Shown piece by piece: positions 44,301 to 56,300 of a stretch of DNA of 64,000 bases (positions are counted from its first letter, which is position 1; every line of letters starts with the position of its first letter). Both the position numbers and the translations under genes were made by a program. The notes beneath the pieces were generated by a model that was not told where the DNA came from, did no database searches, and saw nothing but the letters and a program-made list of their open reading frames with translations. The stretch covers positions 800,236 through 864,235 of the forward strand of contig VFFE01008529.1 of assembly GCA_008921705.1 (NCBI GenBank). Direction: 5' to 3'. The stretch is from Burhinus oedicnemus. Lineage: Eukaryota > Chordata > Aves > Charadriiformes > Burhinidae.

Positions 44301-47300
44301 GGGTGGAGCTTCTTCATGCCAACAGTGAGGTAACTTTGCACCTCATCTTCATTCTGAGTGTGAAGGAAGGAAAGAGAAAATCTGTGGCAAAAGTGTTGCT
44401 TTCATTTAGACAGTGATAGGAAAACAAGAAACTTGACTTCTCATTTCACTACTTTACTGGAATTCAGTTTATTCGTGGGGGAAGCAGAGTACCTTATTTT
44501 CACCAGTTTGATTGGGTTAATTTAGCTTGATTTGAAGCTATAGAACTGTGATCTGATCTGACAGAGAAAAACCTTAATTGCTCATTGATCTTGTAAAGAG
44601 AAGAAATCGTGACATACAAGTAACTTAAGGATAGTTGTGGTGAGTTGTGTTTTGTTTTGGTTTTTTTCTCTCATGTTTGTATAGTAAATCAGATATGTCT
44701 CGACTGCGATTAGCTGCTGGTAGTGCAATAATGAAGCTTGCACAGGAACCCTGTTACCATGAAATAATTACACCAGAACAGTTCCAGCTCTGTGCACTTG
44801 TCATTAATGTAAGTAACTGCATTTGAATTGAAGTGACTCTTAATTAACCGAGTTCAGAGTCCTTACCTCTGAGCTTTTGTTGCTGCTACACTGAGTATTT
44901 TCTATTCCTCACTGCAGCTTTCAAAAGAGTTCTTGAAATTTCAAATATTTATTGTGGTGCACCTGTTGATATTTTTAAAATGTCTCTCTTCATAATTCCA
45001 CATTGAATGCTTGCTTCTTTTTTTTTTTTTTTTTTTTTTTTTTTTGAAAGACCAAGATTTTTATGGTTGCACTCTTGTGTTTTGTGTTACTATAGGATGA
45101 GTGCTACCAAGTGAGGCAGATATTTGCCCAGAAACTGCATAAGGCACTTGTGAAATTACTGCTCCCTTTGGAATATATGGCAATCTTTGCTTTGTGTGCC
45201 AAAGACCCTGTGAAAGAGAGAAGAGCACATGCCAGACAGTGCTTGCTCAAAAACATCAGTATACGAAGAGAATATATTAAGCAGAATCCTATGGCTAACG
45301 GTTAGTATTTCAGTAAAATTGTTAATAACACAATAGTCAAATACTGAACTGGAAGGAGTAATCATTAAAACTTAAGCAAATTGCTTTTGTAAAGAAACAC
45401 TGGATAAGTTTAATTTGTTTCCTCATCTTTATGTTAGACACATTCAAATCTAAATTTACTTAGTTTAGCATTAGCATAAACCAGGAAATACTTCTGTGTA
45501 CATTGCTGAGAATTATACATGTAAAATACAACGCTGTTATTGTGGTAGTTGTTTTGCTCAAAAAATAAAATGTTGTTTTCTGATATTTTAGGCTTTATGA
45601 CCTTCTTCCTGAAGTAAGATCAAGTAGTTTTGTAGTAGTAAAACTCATTTGTTTGTTTTTAATGATTCATTAAAAGTAAAATTTGTAGGAAGAAAATGCA
45701 AGTTAAAATTTTACATTCCATATTTGAAAAAGTAATACTTTGAAAAAGTGTTTCTTGTGGTATGTGTGTGTAATATAGAGGTTATTTATGATTTTTTTGT
45801 TATTGTAGAAAAATTGCTGTCCTTGCTGCCTGAATATGTGGTACCATATATGATTCACTTACTGGCACATGATCCAGATTTCACAAAACCTCAGGATGTT
45901 GATCAGCTTCGTGATGTCAAAGAGTAAGTGTCAAATGACTTTAGAGTTGTTATGCTGAGAATTTTTCTGTGCTTGGAAAAAACTGATTGGGACTGTTTTA
46001 TCAGCAGTATTTTGCAAAACAGTAATCTTGGAAATCTGTAACACTTGAACCAAGGGAAGAAGGCAGCAACAGCTGCTTAGCAGTATATTCTGAAAGCCCC
46101 AATGGTAGCCTGTAGGTCACACCATAGTATACCAAATTAATGAGTTGTCTAGGCTTCTTTTAAAGTGAAGTAATAGTTTTAGATTCTTGTATTTGTGCCT
46201 AGGAATACCTCTGGAATTTCCCAACACACTTAGAGATGCCAAGTAATGTCAGTTCAAATATTTTGGAACTTATAAAATACAGACCTTCTCCAAGACTTGA
46301 AAACGTAATGCCGCTGATGCTGGGTCAGAGTCCGGCTTCACTGCAATTTCCCCCGCAAACCTACTGGAATTCATGTTGTTTGCTGCTGACTTATCATTTA
46401 CAGTATACGTCTGCAGTGCAGGCTTGGTGCTTCTTAATGTATTTGGCACAGATTATTGTACACCAGCCTGTCATGCAGAAGCTTGTTCTGTACTGTTTCC
46501 AGTTTGAGACCTTTGTATGCCTCAAATAATCTCACATACCTAAGTATATAACTTTTGTATTCCTTTGTGTCTTGTAATGAATTTTAAAAAACATAAATTT
46601 TAACACTTTTTAAAAATTGTTAAAGCATCCTCCCCCCAAAATTTAGTTCTAGTGTTTTGTTTTTTTCTTGTATTTATTTTTGGCGGAACTGTGAGCTATG
46701 TTGTTTTGGTGTTACAAAGGCATTTATAACCACATACTACAATATACATTGTCAGAAAAGCAGTTAATTCTTGGCACAAATAGACCAGTTCACATCTTAA
46801 TTCTTTTTGCACCTTCCACTGTGAGAGTGCAAGTCTGATTCTTTCTTTAAATGAAAAACTTAATTTGTTCTGAGTTACTTGATTCACACCTGGTCAGAAG
46901 CTGGAGTCAGTGAAGATTTCTTACCTAATCATCAAGTCTGCATTTTGTCCTGGGACTTCCTGTTCCTGGCAAGATCTGAAAGCACTCTCCAGTGTGTACT
47001 TTGTCCAAAATGCATGGAACAAGTTCTGATTCGCAGTTGTTGAGTTAATACTTTCTCTGAGAAGTGCTTTCTAGTGCACAGAGCTTTTTTGGACACCACC
47101 TGTATAGCTCTTCTTTGTTGTCAAATTTCTTCCCTCATGTTTGTCACAGGCTGGCTGAACGAGCCAGAGAGGACTGCTCCAAACAAAGAAATACTCTGTA
47201 CAGGAATTTTGGCAGGAATACTTCTCTGAAGAGTCTCCTGAGATAAATGCAAAACATTTTTCTCATATAATGTAATACACTGTTTCTTTCAAGAGTTCTG

Positions 47301-50300
47301 AGAGTTGTAGTGTTCACTTTAAAGTGTTAACATAGATGCTTGCAAACTTGGAAAAGCAGACTGGCAGTGTGTTTTGTAGTTGTCTCCCTGGTTTGTCTTG
47401 GTTTTACATGGCCCAAATACAGTCACGTAAAGTAAATACATGCTTAGCGAGTTCCTTAACCATAATCTGTGATACTTATTCTTATGCAGTTTTTTAAGCT
47501 TGTCCTACAGGGAGGCATATCTGGTTTGAGTTTGGTTTTTATCTTGAGACAGCGTGTTTTTCTTCTGAATTCATATTGCAAAAGTACTGAAACAGATACA
47601 GAGAATGAACTTTGTGACCATGTTCTTTTAGGTGCATATTTTTCTACATGTAATCCCACTGTTGTTCTGGAAAGGTCTTGTTCAGGGTTGATAATGATTT
47701 AATTTGTTGACTTAGTGAGGAAATTAAGCTATTGAAGTTGACAGGTGTTAACTGGGATTACCAGAGTAAAATTTGTCCTCAATAGTAATCTTTGGACAAT
47801 ACAGGGTTTTGGAGAAGCTGGGTCAGTGTGGTGTATTATCGGTCTGGTATTCATCCCATTTAAATTCTTGAGAATAGTAAATAGATGGATGTAAAGGTAT
47901 CCAACACATTTATTTACTTACAGCCTTTGTAGGTGTTGGATGCAAGTCAAAATATACATGTCTTAGTTTATTTGAACACCGGATAACTATTTAAGTGTTT
48001 TGATGGAGCACAACCCTCTTTTACTTTGAATTTTTGAGAAAAACATTCCTTCATCTCTTGTGTTACAATCTTTGATTTGTATCAGTTAAGAAGATTGGGA
48101 CTTCTGTGGGCAGGGAATTCTAATGTTCAGTCATCCTGTTTTTCTAGTTTTTTATTAGCCTCTTTCTACAAGGTAATCTCTGTTCCACAGCTTCAGAATT
48201 AAATTAGCTACTGGCAAAATTTGCATTTCTCAGACCCACCCATATGTCTTTCCCAACTAAGTATTTTTTTACCGTATTATGACTGTTGTTGACCCTCTAG
48301 CCACGTGCAGCTCTGAAGCTTGATAGCAAATGATAACGTGGACGGACCAGTTGTGCTTTATATCATAATTGAAAAATTCTTAAAACAAACTTTTAGTCAA
48401 AATATAATGGGTTCTCCATATAAAGAAACTAGATTTAAAGAAAGAAAATTTAGAAAGCTAATTCCATTATGTCCACCTGTAAGGATTTCTTTTCCTCCTG
48501 TATGGAACATTAGCAAGAATCTGACCTGTTCGGTTTTGGATCTCCTCTCCTGTGTAAGTTCCAGTATTAAAGCCACATAGTGTGGGTAGCTGTCTAGCAG
48601 CAGTATGATTTGTTTAAGCCTGTTTTGAGTGTGATCATGGTACATTGTCGATGGGAACATAGACATAGCCCAAGGTAGCGGTTACAGAATTTCATCCAGA
48701 TGATAGTAGCACCAGAATTCTTGCTTCTGTTCATATTGGGAATGGAAAGAGTTGATTGGTTGGCCAATGTTTACAGATGTAATTGAGAAGCACACTAATT
48801 TGGCAGATTTATTCCAAAGAGTACGATTAAGACTCTGTGTATTAAAGGTCTGCACTCTGTTTACGCCTTCAGATTATGTTCTCTGTTTATGATATCTTCA
48901 AATTGATTGTGGTTTCTTAAGAAAAAGCTAGTACAGCTGACAAAAATTTTTAAGACATTGCTGTATGTGGCAGCTGCAGTATAAAAGCTAGAATGTAATT
49001 CCTTGTGGTTTTGTGGCTTTTTAGGTGCCTGTGGTTCATGCTTGAAGTTTTAATGACAAAGAATGAGAACAATAGCCATGCCTTCATGAAAAAGATGGCA
49101 GAAAACATCAAGCTTACCCGAGATGCTCAGTCTCCTGATGAGCCAAAGGCCAATGAAGTAAGAAATGCAGTTCGGATAAGTGTTGGGTGATGGGCTGAGA
49201 GTTTCACAAGCAGTTGATGAACAGGATTTGCAGGAAATCTGAAAGCACTAGCTCAGACATTTTTATGGTCTTTTAGAGAAAGTGTTAATTGCGAGCATTG
49301 TCTGTATGTTGCCAATCTCATTCTTTCAGAACCTTGCTGACCTTATCCAGCACACAATACCTAATGAAGTTAATAAACAAAATTTGTTAAATGTTCCTGT
49401 TACTGCCTGCCTGCCTTATTTTAACTCCTACTGCCTCGTTCCCTTACCCAAGTATCTTCTGCTGTTGTGGGAAATACTGTGTTATATGGCTGCTGTTAAA
49501 CCTATTAGTTTCTCGCAAGATGAGAAAAACCATTTGTGGTGATTTGATTCAGCAAGAGCTTCTGTTGTACAGTATAGGCATGTAAAGTATTACTAATTGT
49601 TACTAAATAGTATCATGAAAAATGGGGATTTCTGTATGTATCTGAAGAGCCAACGGTATGGTTAATGATGTAATTACAAAATATGTCCTTAGTGGTCGTT
49701 ATTTTAACACAGATTCAACTTTAAAGAACTACATTCTCTGTACACTGTAAAAACAGTAAGTAATTCCTAAACCATACTTTTCTTTTTTTTCTTCAGAAAC
49801 TTTATACAGTGTGTGACGTAGCACTATGTGTAATCAACAGCAAAAGTGCTTTGTGCAATGCAGATTCACCGAAGGACCCTGTATTGCCAACCAAATTTTT
49901 TACACAACCTGAAAAGGTAAATTTGTTAATTTAATTTCCAGAGTAATAAGGGGAAATACTTTTATTTTTATACGGTTATCTCTGTAACATAATACCATGA
50001 GTGGGGAAAACGCATATATTTTATCCTCAGCTATTAAATTTTTTAACATCGCTGTATGCTATGCTATCTGTGTCTTACAAATGAGTGGCAGCAATGTTTG
50101 TAACCAGGTGAGAGCTAATTAGAATAAATATTGATATGTTAGCATGTTTTGCTAGATCATTTCATTGAAGTGTTTTATAAGTGCATCTGAATATATGAGA
50201 ATATATTCTGATTGTATACCTGAATTAGAATGCAAAGCAGACAAAAAAGAAAAAGGGAACGTTTTTTATATTATCTGTGGTATGTTTATATCTGTCAGTA

Positions 50301-53300
50301 GCAGTTTGGCTATTTTGCTTGCTGTGTAAGCAAATCCTCCTGTTACCTCGTAATAGGCTTGGTGAGTACAGCTCTGCTGTCAGCAATACCAACTGTTCTT
50401 TAAGAGGCATACTTCTAAAAAGCGTAAGTGGAATTCTCTGGACCAGACCTGATGGTTGTACTGAAGAATGCATTTCACATTTTTCCGTGTCTTAAACTGT
50501 TAATTACCAGCCTTTCCAGAATCTGTTTAAGAAAAATTGAGTTTGCTTATTTAACTGTGAAATGGCAGATGCCATGGTGACAGGGAGCTGGTGTCTGTGA
50601 TACCTACCTGCATTCAGATTTAGTGTTTTGGTCTGTGTATACTGCAGTCAGAGTGACAAAGGTAGCAGCATTCAGCTTGTTTAGAGAAAATGGCACTTCT
50701 TTTCTTCTCTTTGGACTTCCCATTAAAAAGACACAAGTGAAAAAACAGGAGCGACAGTTTTGCTTCACATCAAATGGTTCATGTCATTCAAGAAGAAAAA
50801 CTGTTAATCCCAACTTCAAGTATGGCATACTGTCATTCAGTAATGCTCGCTACAGATCTCCTTCAAAATACTAGTTTCACCTATCTTTATTAGATTGATG
50901 CATTGGTCAGCAGGTTGCATGGTGTGAAGTATCTGTAGCATTTGATAGTAGCATCTAATTTGAAAAGTCAGTCATGTGTGTATATATATATAAAAAAAAC
51001 CAACCAACAAACAAACAAACAAAAAAAAACCCAAAAAAAACCCCAGCAACACTGAGAGACCAAACACAAACTGATACTTGTTTTATTTTTTTATACAGGA
51101 TTTCTGCAATGACAGGAATTACATTTCAGAAGAGACAAGAGTTCTTCTTTTGACAGGAAAGGTACTGTATTTTGAGAAGTTATATTTGTTCAAATATTAG
51201 TTGTGATTTTTTTAAAATGTCCTGGACTACTGTAGTTCAAAAATTGTATTAAGAATTTGTCTACAATAATTTGTGATTCTTTCATGTGATGGCATAATTA
51301 ACGCCTTTAACCTACTACCTGGTGAGTACACAACACCAACGTTACCTGCACACTGAGGGAGGTAACTACAGTTGATTAACTACAGTTTTTCACATAACCA
51401 CAGGTTTTTCCTTTATTCAAATAAGTGTGGCATAAAGTTACAATGCAGATACTTAATTGTGACACCATTGTGACATTGGAGGTCTTAAATTTTCAATCTT
51501 AATATTTTTAATATAGCTGTTAATGCTGTTTAAATTTAACTGCAAGTGTCTACACCCTTTTGAATGTCTCATTTTACTTCAGATATAATTTGGCTACTAC
51601 CTTCACGGGGTGAGGGAGATGGGGGGGAAGAGGGGCCAAAAAACCCCATAAAAACCAGAACCTATTTTTATACCTTTTTCCCATCATCTGCCCTTTCTTG
51701 GGATTCTGAAACTGTCTTTCCTAGGTTTTAGTTAAATTACGTTGGCATGCTTTTTAATCTAGCTTGAAAAATTAGGTTTTTTTCTTCCTTGAGCTTAGTG
51801 AAAGAATGCTGGCTGATCAGTAAAATACAAAAATCCTGATAACAGTATAAATCAGGTTTTTAATATAAATTTCATGTGCATTTATTGATTTTTCCTGTTT
51901 CTGTGTTCCATGAACTGTTACTGCATTAGTTTCTAAAGTCTTCAGTTAGAGAAGAACTTTGTAGTAATTGCTCATTGTAAATGTAGAGACAAATGATCCC
52001 TCTGTAAATAGCCATTATCATTTAAAATTGCTTCTTCTCACATTGATTTTTCATTTATACAAAGAGTTTCCACTATCAGAGCCATTCACGTGGGTGAGGT
52101 TTGCTCAGTTGGCAGAATCCTGCCTCTCCTTGCTTCGTGTTCACCCAGTGACACCAGCTGGGTTGGCCTTACGTTAGGAAGGGAGGAGGCAGACAGAATA
52201 TCACCTTCTTTAGCAGCAGCCAGTACCAGACTAGTGCTTTAAGTGTCCGCAGAAGAGTGTCTCTGTCTACTGCTGTAATTGTTTCACCTTTGATAACATT
52301 CAAATATAATCAATGAAGCATTTGTAACTTTGAAGCCAGTTTAGTTGTTTGCATAAACTTACTACTTTCCTTTTATGATAAAGCGTTCAGCAATTTAGAG
52401 AAAAGCTATGTCAACTAAAAAACCCGTGCTTATTTAAGACATCCCTTTCTCATGCATTCTGTTAAAATAGAGGAGTATCAAGATAGTGTTATTTAGGTAA
52501 TTTTCAGTGTTCTGGGAAAATGGACGTTTATTCCATGCTCTGATCGAATGCACAAACATGTGCTTCTCTTTCTGTCTACTTCCATTTTGGAAAACACAAG
52601 TGTATAGGGATATCTCACTGACTCAGACCAACGGTCCTTGTTGGCCTGGTGTTGCTCTCCCAGAGGGACCAAAACAACATGGTTAGGGAGAGCATGCAAG
52701 TCTAGCCACTTTCTGCAGTACATTCACCCTCATACTCCCCCAGAATTCATAATTTTTATAATGGGATGCTAGATTCTGCATCTGTGTCTCTTGATTTTTG
52801 GTGTCTGCTTATGGACTTGTTCACAAATTTGTCTGCTCTAGTTTTGAACCTACCCATGCTCTGCCTTCAAAATCTCTTGTGGCAGTAGGTGCCAGAAATT
52901 CACAACCTGCTGGTTGTGCAGAAGCACTTTCTTTTCTCCCTTAAACATGTTCTCTCTCCTATTAGTTGCACCAAACACTTCTACTTTTTATAAAATACTC
53001 AGTAAATAGAGCAGATAAAACATTATAAGAATAATACATTTAAGTAAATGTTGTGCAGTGTTAGCACTAAGATGATGCAGCTACTGAACGTGTGCTCAGT
53101 AACAGACCGTTTCTACAGAGATTATTGCCTTTTTTGCTGACCAAATGTTTTCCAGCATCTGTGGTATTTCTCTCCTGCCCCCTCCCTCATAACTTCAACA
53201 CATGGGAATTAATTTTTCTTGTGAGAATGTCTTAATAAATTAACTTGGTCTCTGGGGCAATGTAAAATTACATGAAGAATGTGACATGCCAGTTATGAGA

Positions 53301-56300
53301 ACTTCCTTGACTTTTCTCCAGAGACAAAATAAAACAAAAAACTTCCTACTGCCTAGCCAGCCTGACCAAATCAGTCAACAGAAACAAGCCATAGCAAGAT
53401 CTAAAATACCATCCCCGTACTGGAGAACCCCGGAATAGATAGATGGTGTTAATAATATTTTTACGCTGGCTTTCTGTATAGTAAGTGTATACATTTTCTG
53501 CTGTTGTAGTGAACGTAATTCTGCATTACATTTCGGAAAGCATTTCCCAGAGGTGCTTTCCTTTGCAAATATAGGATGTTGACATACCTTTTTGGTCCTC
53601 TAATATTATCTAATATTCTGGGTTTCACTGGGACTTCTCTACCTGCTATCTGTTCAAAGCGTGAGAGACAGCAAGGCAATTGGTGAAGTGCTGTTAAATG
53701 ATGAGAAACAAAAGCAGGATAGACAATGGTTTTTAAGTGAAGATGAGGTCTATAGCTCTAAACTGATGGCATTGTGATTGAGACTGTTGATCCAGAAAAA
53801 GTATTTTAAAATACTGAAGAAAATATTTTAAAAATTAAATATGTATCTGAAATTTCCATTTTTAAGATTAAACATTTTCTTTTAGCCAAAACCAACTGCT
53901 GTATTAGGTACGGTAAACAAACCATTATCTGCAACTGGAAGGAGACCGTATATTAGAACTACAGGATCAGAGACTGGAAGCAATATCAGTGTAAACTCTG
54001 AGCTGAGCTCTTCTGCAGGAAACAGATCAAGGTAAAAGAGTGTGAAATTTCTTTCATCAACTGTTTTTACTTCATGTTTTCCAGTGTGCTTGCATATTTT
54101 AGAACAGGAGGTGATTTGGTGTATGTGCCTATTTGTTTGAAGAGTGTCTATTTTGTCCAGTTTTAAAAAAATATAATAGTTCTCTATAGGTAAAATCTCC
54201 CTCTTTGCTTTTGGTTTTGTTTGTTTGGGGTTTTTTTTGTTTTTTTTTTGGTTTTTTTTTTTTTTTTTAGTAGGACAAAAACTCACTGCAGTATTTAGGT
54301 ATGGCCTGCATATAATTACATATACGACAACAGAAGAGACACTATACTGTTTGAAATTTTGATGTTAATATTAGTAACATTTTTACATCACAAAATATAT
54401 TGATTGAAGAGAACAGCCGTAATTAATACTACACAGATTTTGCAACTCACACATTTTAGATGTATAAATTAGGATTAATCCTGATTGGTTAACAAGAAAC
54501 GTTTTTGATGTAGAAGAAATATTCTCACCTATTTAAGATTAGGAACAATTAAAAAGAGCTTGCTGAAGAGGATCAAGATCTCAGTGGAAAGATGCAACAT
54601 ATGATTGTAATATTTGGTCTTGTTTCTAGTAAGTGTTATTTTTATGAAGATCCAGAGTTTTTAAATTTGTCATAAATCTGAAGAAACAGTTTACACTTTC
54701 AAATTTTAAGATTGTTTAATTTGTTTTGGAATTGATTAACTGGCTAAGATAAACGGTTAAAGAAAGTAGAGAAAGTCAACTCTAGTTGCTACAATTCATA
54801 AGGCCAAAGGGAAGCGTAACTCAGTTCAGAATTTGTTCTGTAAATGTTCATGATATATGCTGTAATAATCTTGATTATTTTTTAAACTATTTTGGTTTTG
54901 AAACTATTGTGTGTTTGTGTAAATTAACTTGAATTTTGAGCATTGCTGGTCTTTATTTTTCTTCACTACCTTTGCCAGTATTGTCTTTTTCTGTCTGGAG
55001 AAAGAACGTGGCCTCATTTAGAGCATTGGTCTTAAGTTTGCAAAAATAATTATATGGCATTGTGTCTGTGATAAGGGATTTGGTTCAGTGACTGGTGAGT
55101 CACTTTCAGACCTTTCCCAGTTCTGGGAAAGAAAATGTAAGTATGGGCCCAGGCAAATACAACTCTCTTTTTAACTAATTTAGCCTGTCTGCATTGATTT
55201 ATTTTATTCTATTTTAAAAAATAATTGCAAACATTTTTCTTCTTTTGTTTTGTATGTTTTGTTTTGTCTTCAATTATGCTACCAGGGAACAAAGTTCGGA
55301 TATATCAGAAACTGGGGTCAGTGAAAATGATGAAAATCCGGTGAGGATTATTTCAGTCACACCAGCAAAGACAGAACCTGTGAAAAACAAGGTATGTCTG
55401 GGGATTTTATGGACTGTATCTCTATAATAAGTTTGGCATTGGGGATTTATTCCATACACATCACTGCAGGTAGTCTCTGAGGAACAGGTAATGTCCAATT
55501 TCATTTCTTGTAGTTATATTACTTTCCTAGCCCAATAGAAGACCCCTTATTTTTAAAACTACTATTTATTTTATCCAGAGTAATTAACAGAGCTCATGTG
55601 ATCAAAAATAGCACAGCCAAATTGGAAGGGACTTCCTGCTTTTTTCTAAAATTCCAAAAGATTCTCACCTTTATTCTATGTTTTCCAGTATAAACAACAG
55701 TAAGGCTGCAATTCAGACTGAAGGTTGACACCTGTAGCTTTAACTGAAGATATTGCCAGGAAAATGTCAAGTGGTCCTCTAGCACGAAATAAACATCTAA
55801 CTTTTGGATCATGTCACAACTAAAATAATATTTAAACTTTAAAGATTTTTAATGCTTTCCCCCCCTTCCATTAGAGAGAGAAGATCATGCCTAAATCATA
55901 ATGATTTTTTTAACTTATAGTTGCATGAAGTTTAACAAAGGTAAATGTGAAGTCCTGCACTTGAGATAGATTAAACTCAAGCAGCAGTACAACATGCTGG
56001 GATCTACCTGACTGGGGTGTAGGTTGGCCAAGGAGGACCCAGGGGACCATCCCAGTGGACAACCTGCAGAGCATGAGTCGGCAGTGTGCCTTGGCAGCAG
56101 CGAGGGCAAGCTGAGTCCTGGGCTGCATCAGCAAGAGTACAGCCAGCAGATTGAGGGATGTGATTATTCCACCCTATTCATTAGGCCACACCTGGAACAC
56201 TGTGTCCAGAATACTGTGTCCTCCCCAGTTCAACACAGATCTTGAAACACTGGAAAGAGCTTTGCAGAGGGCCAACAAGATGATAAAGCCTTGGAGAAGT

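Noticed and set aside
53882..54286. 134-codon open frame on the minus strand
   Set aside because: It is the antisense of the PDS5A exon at 53886-54031 plus the adjacent G/T tract.
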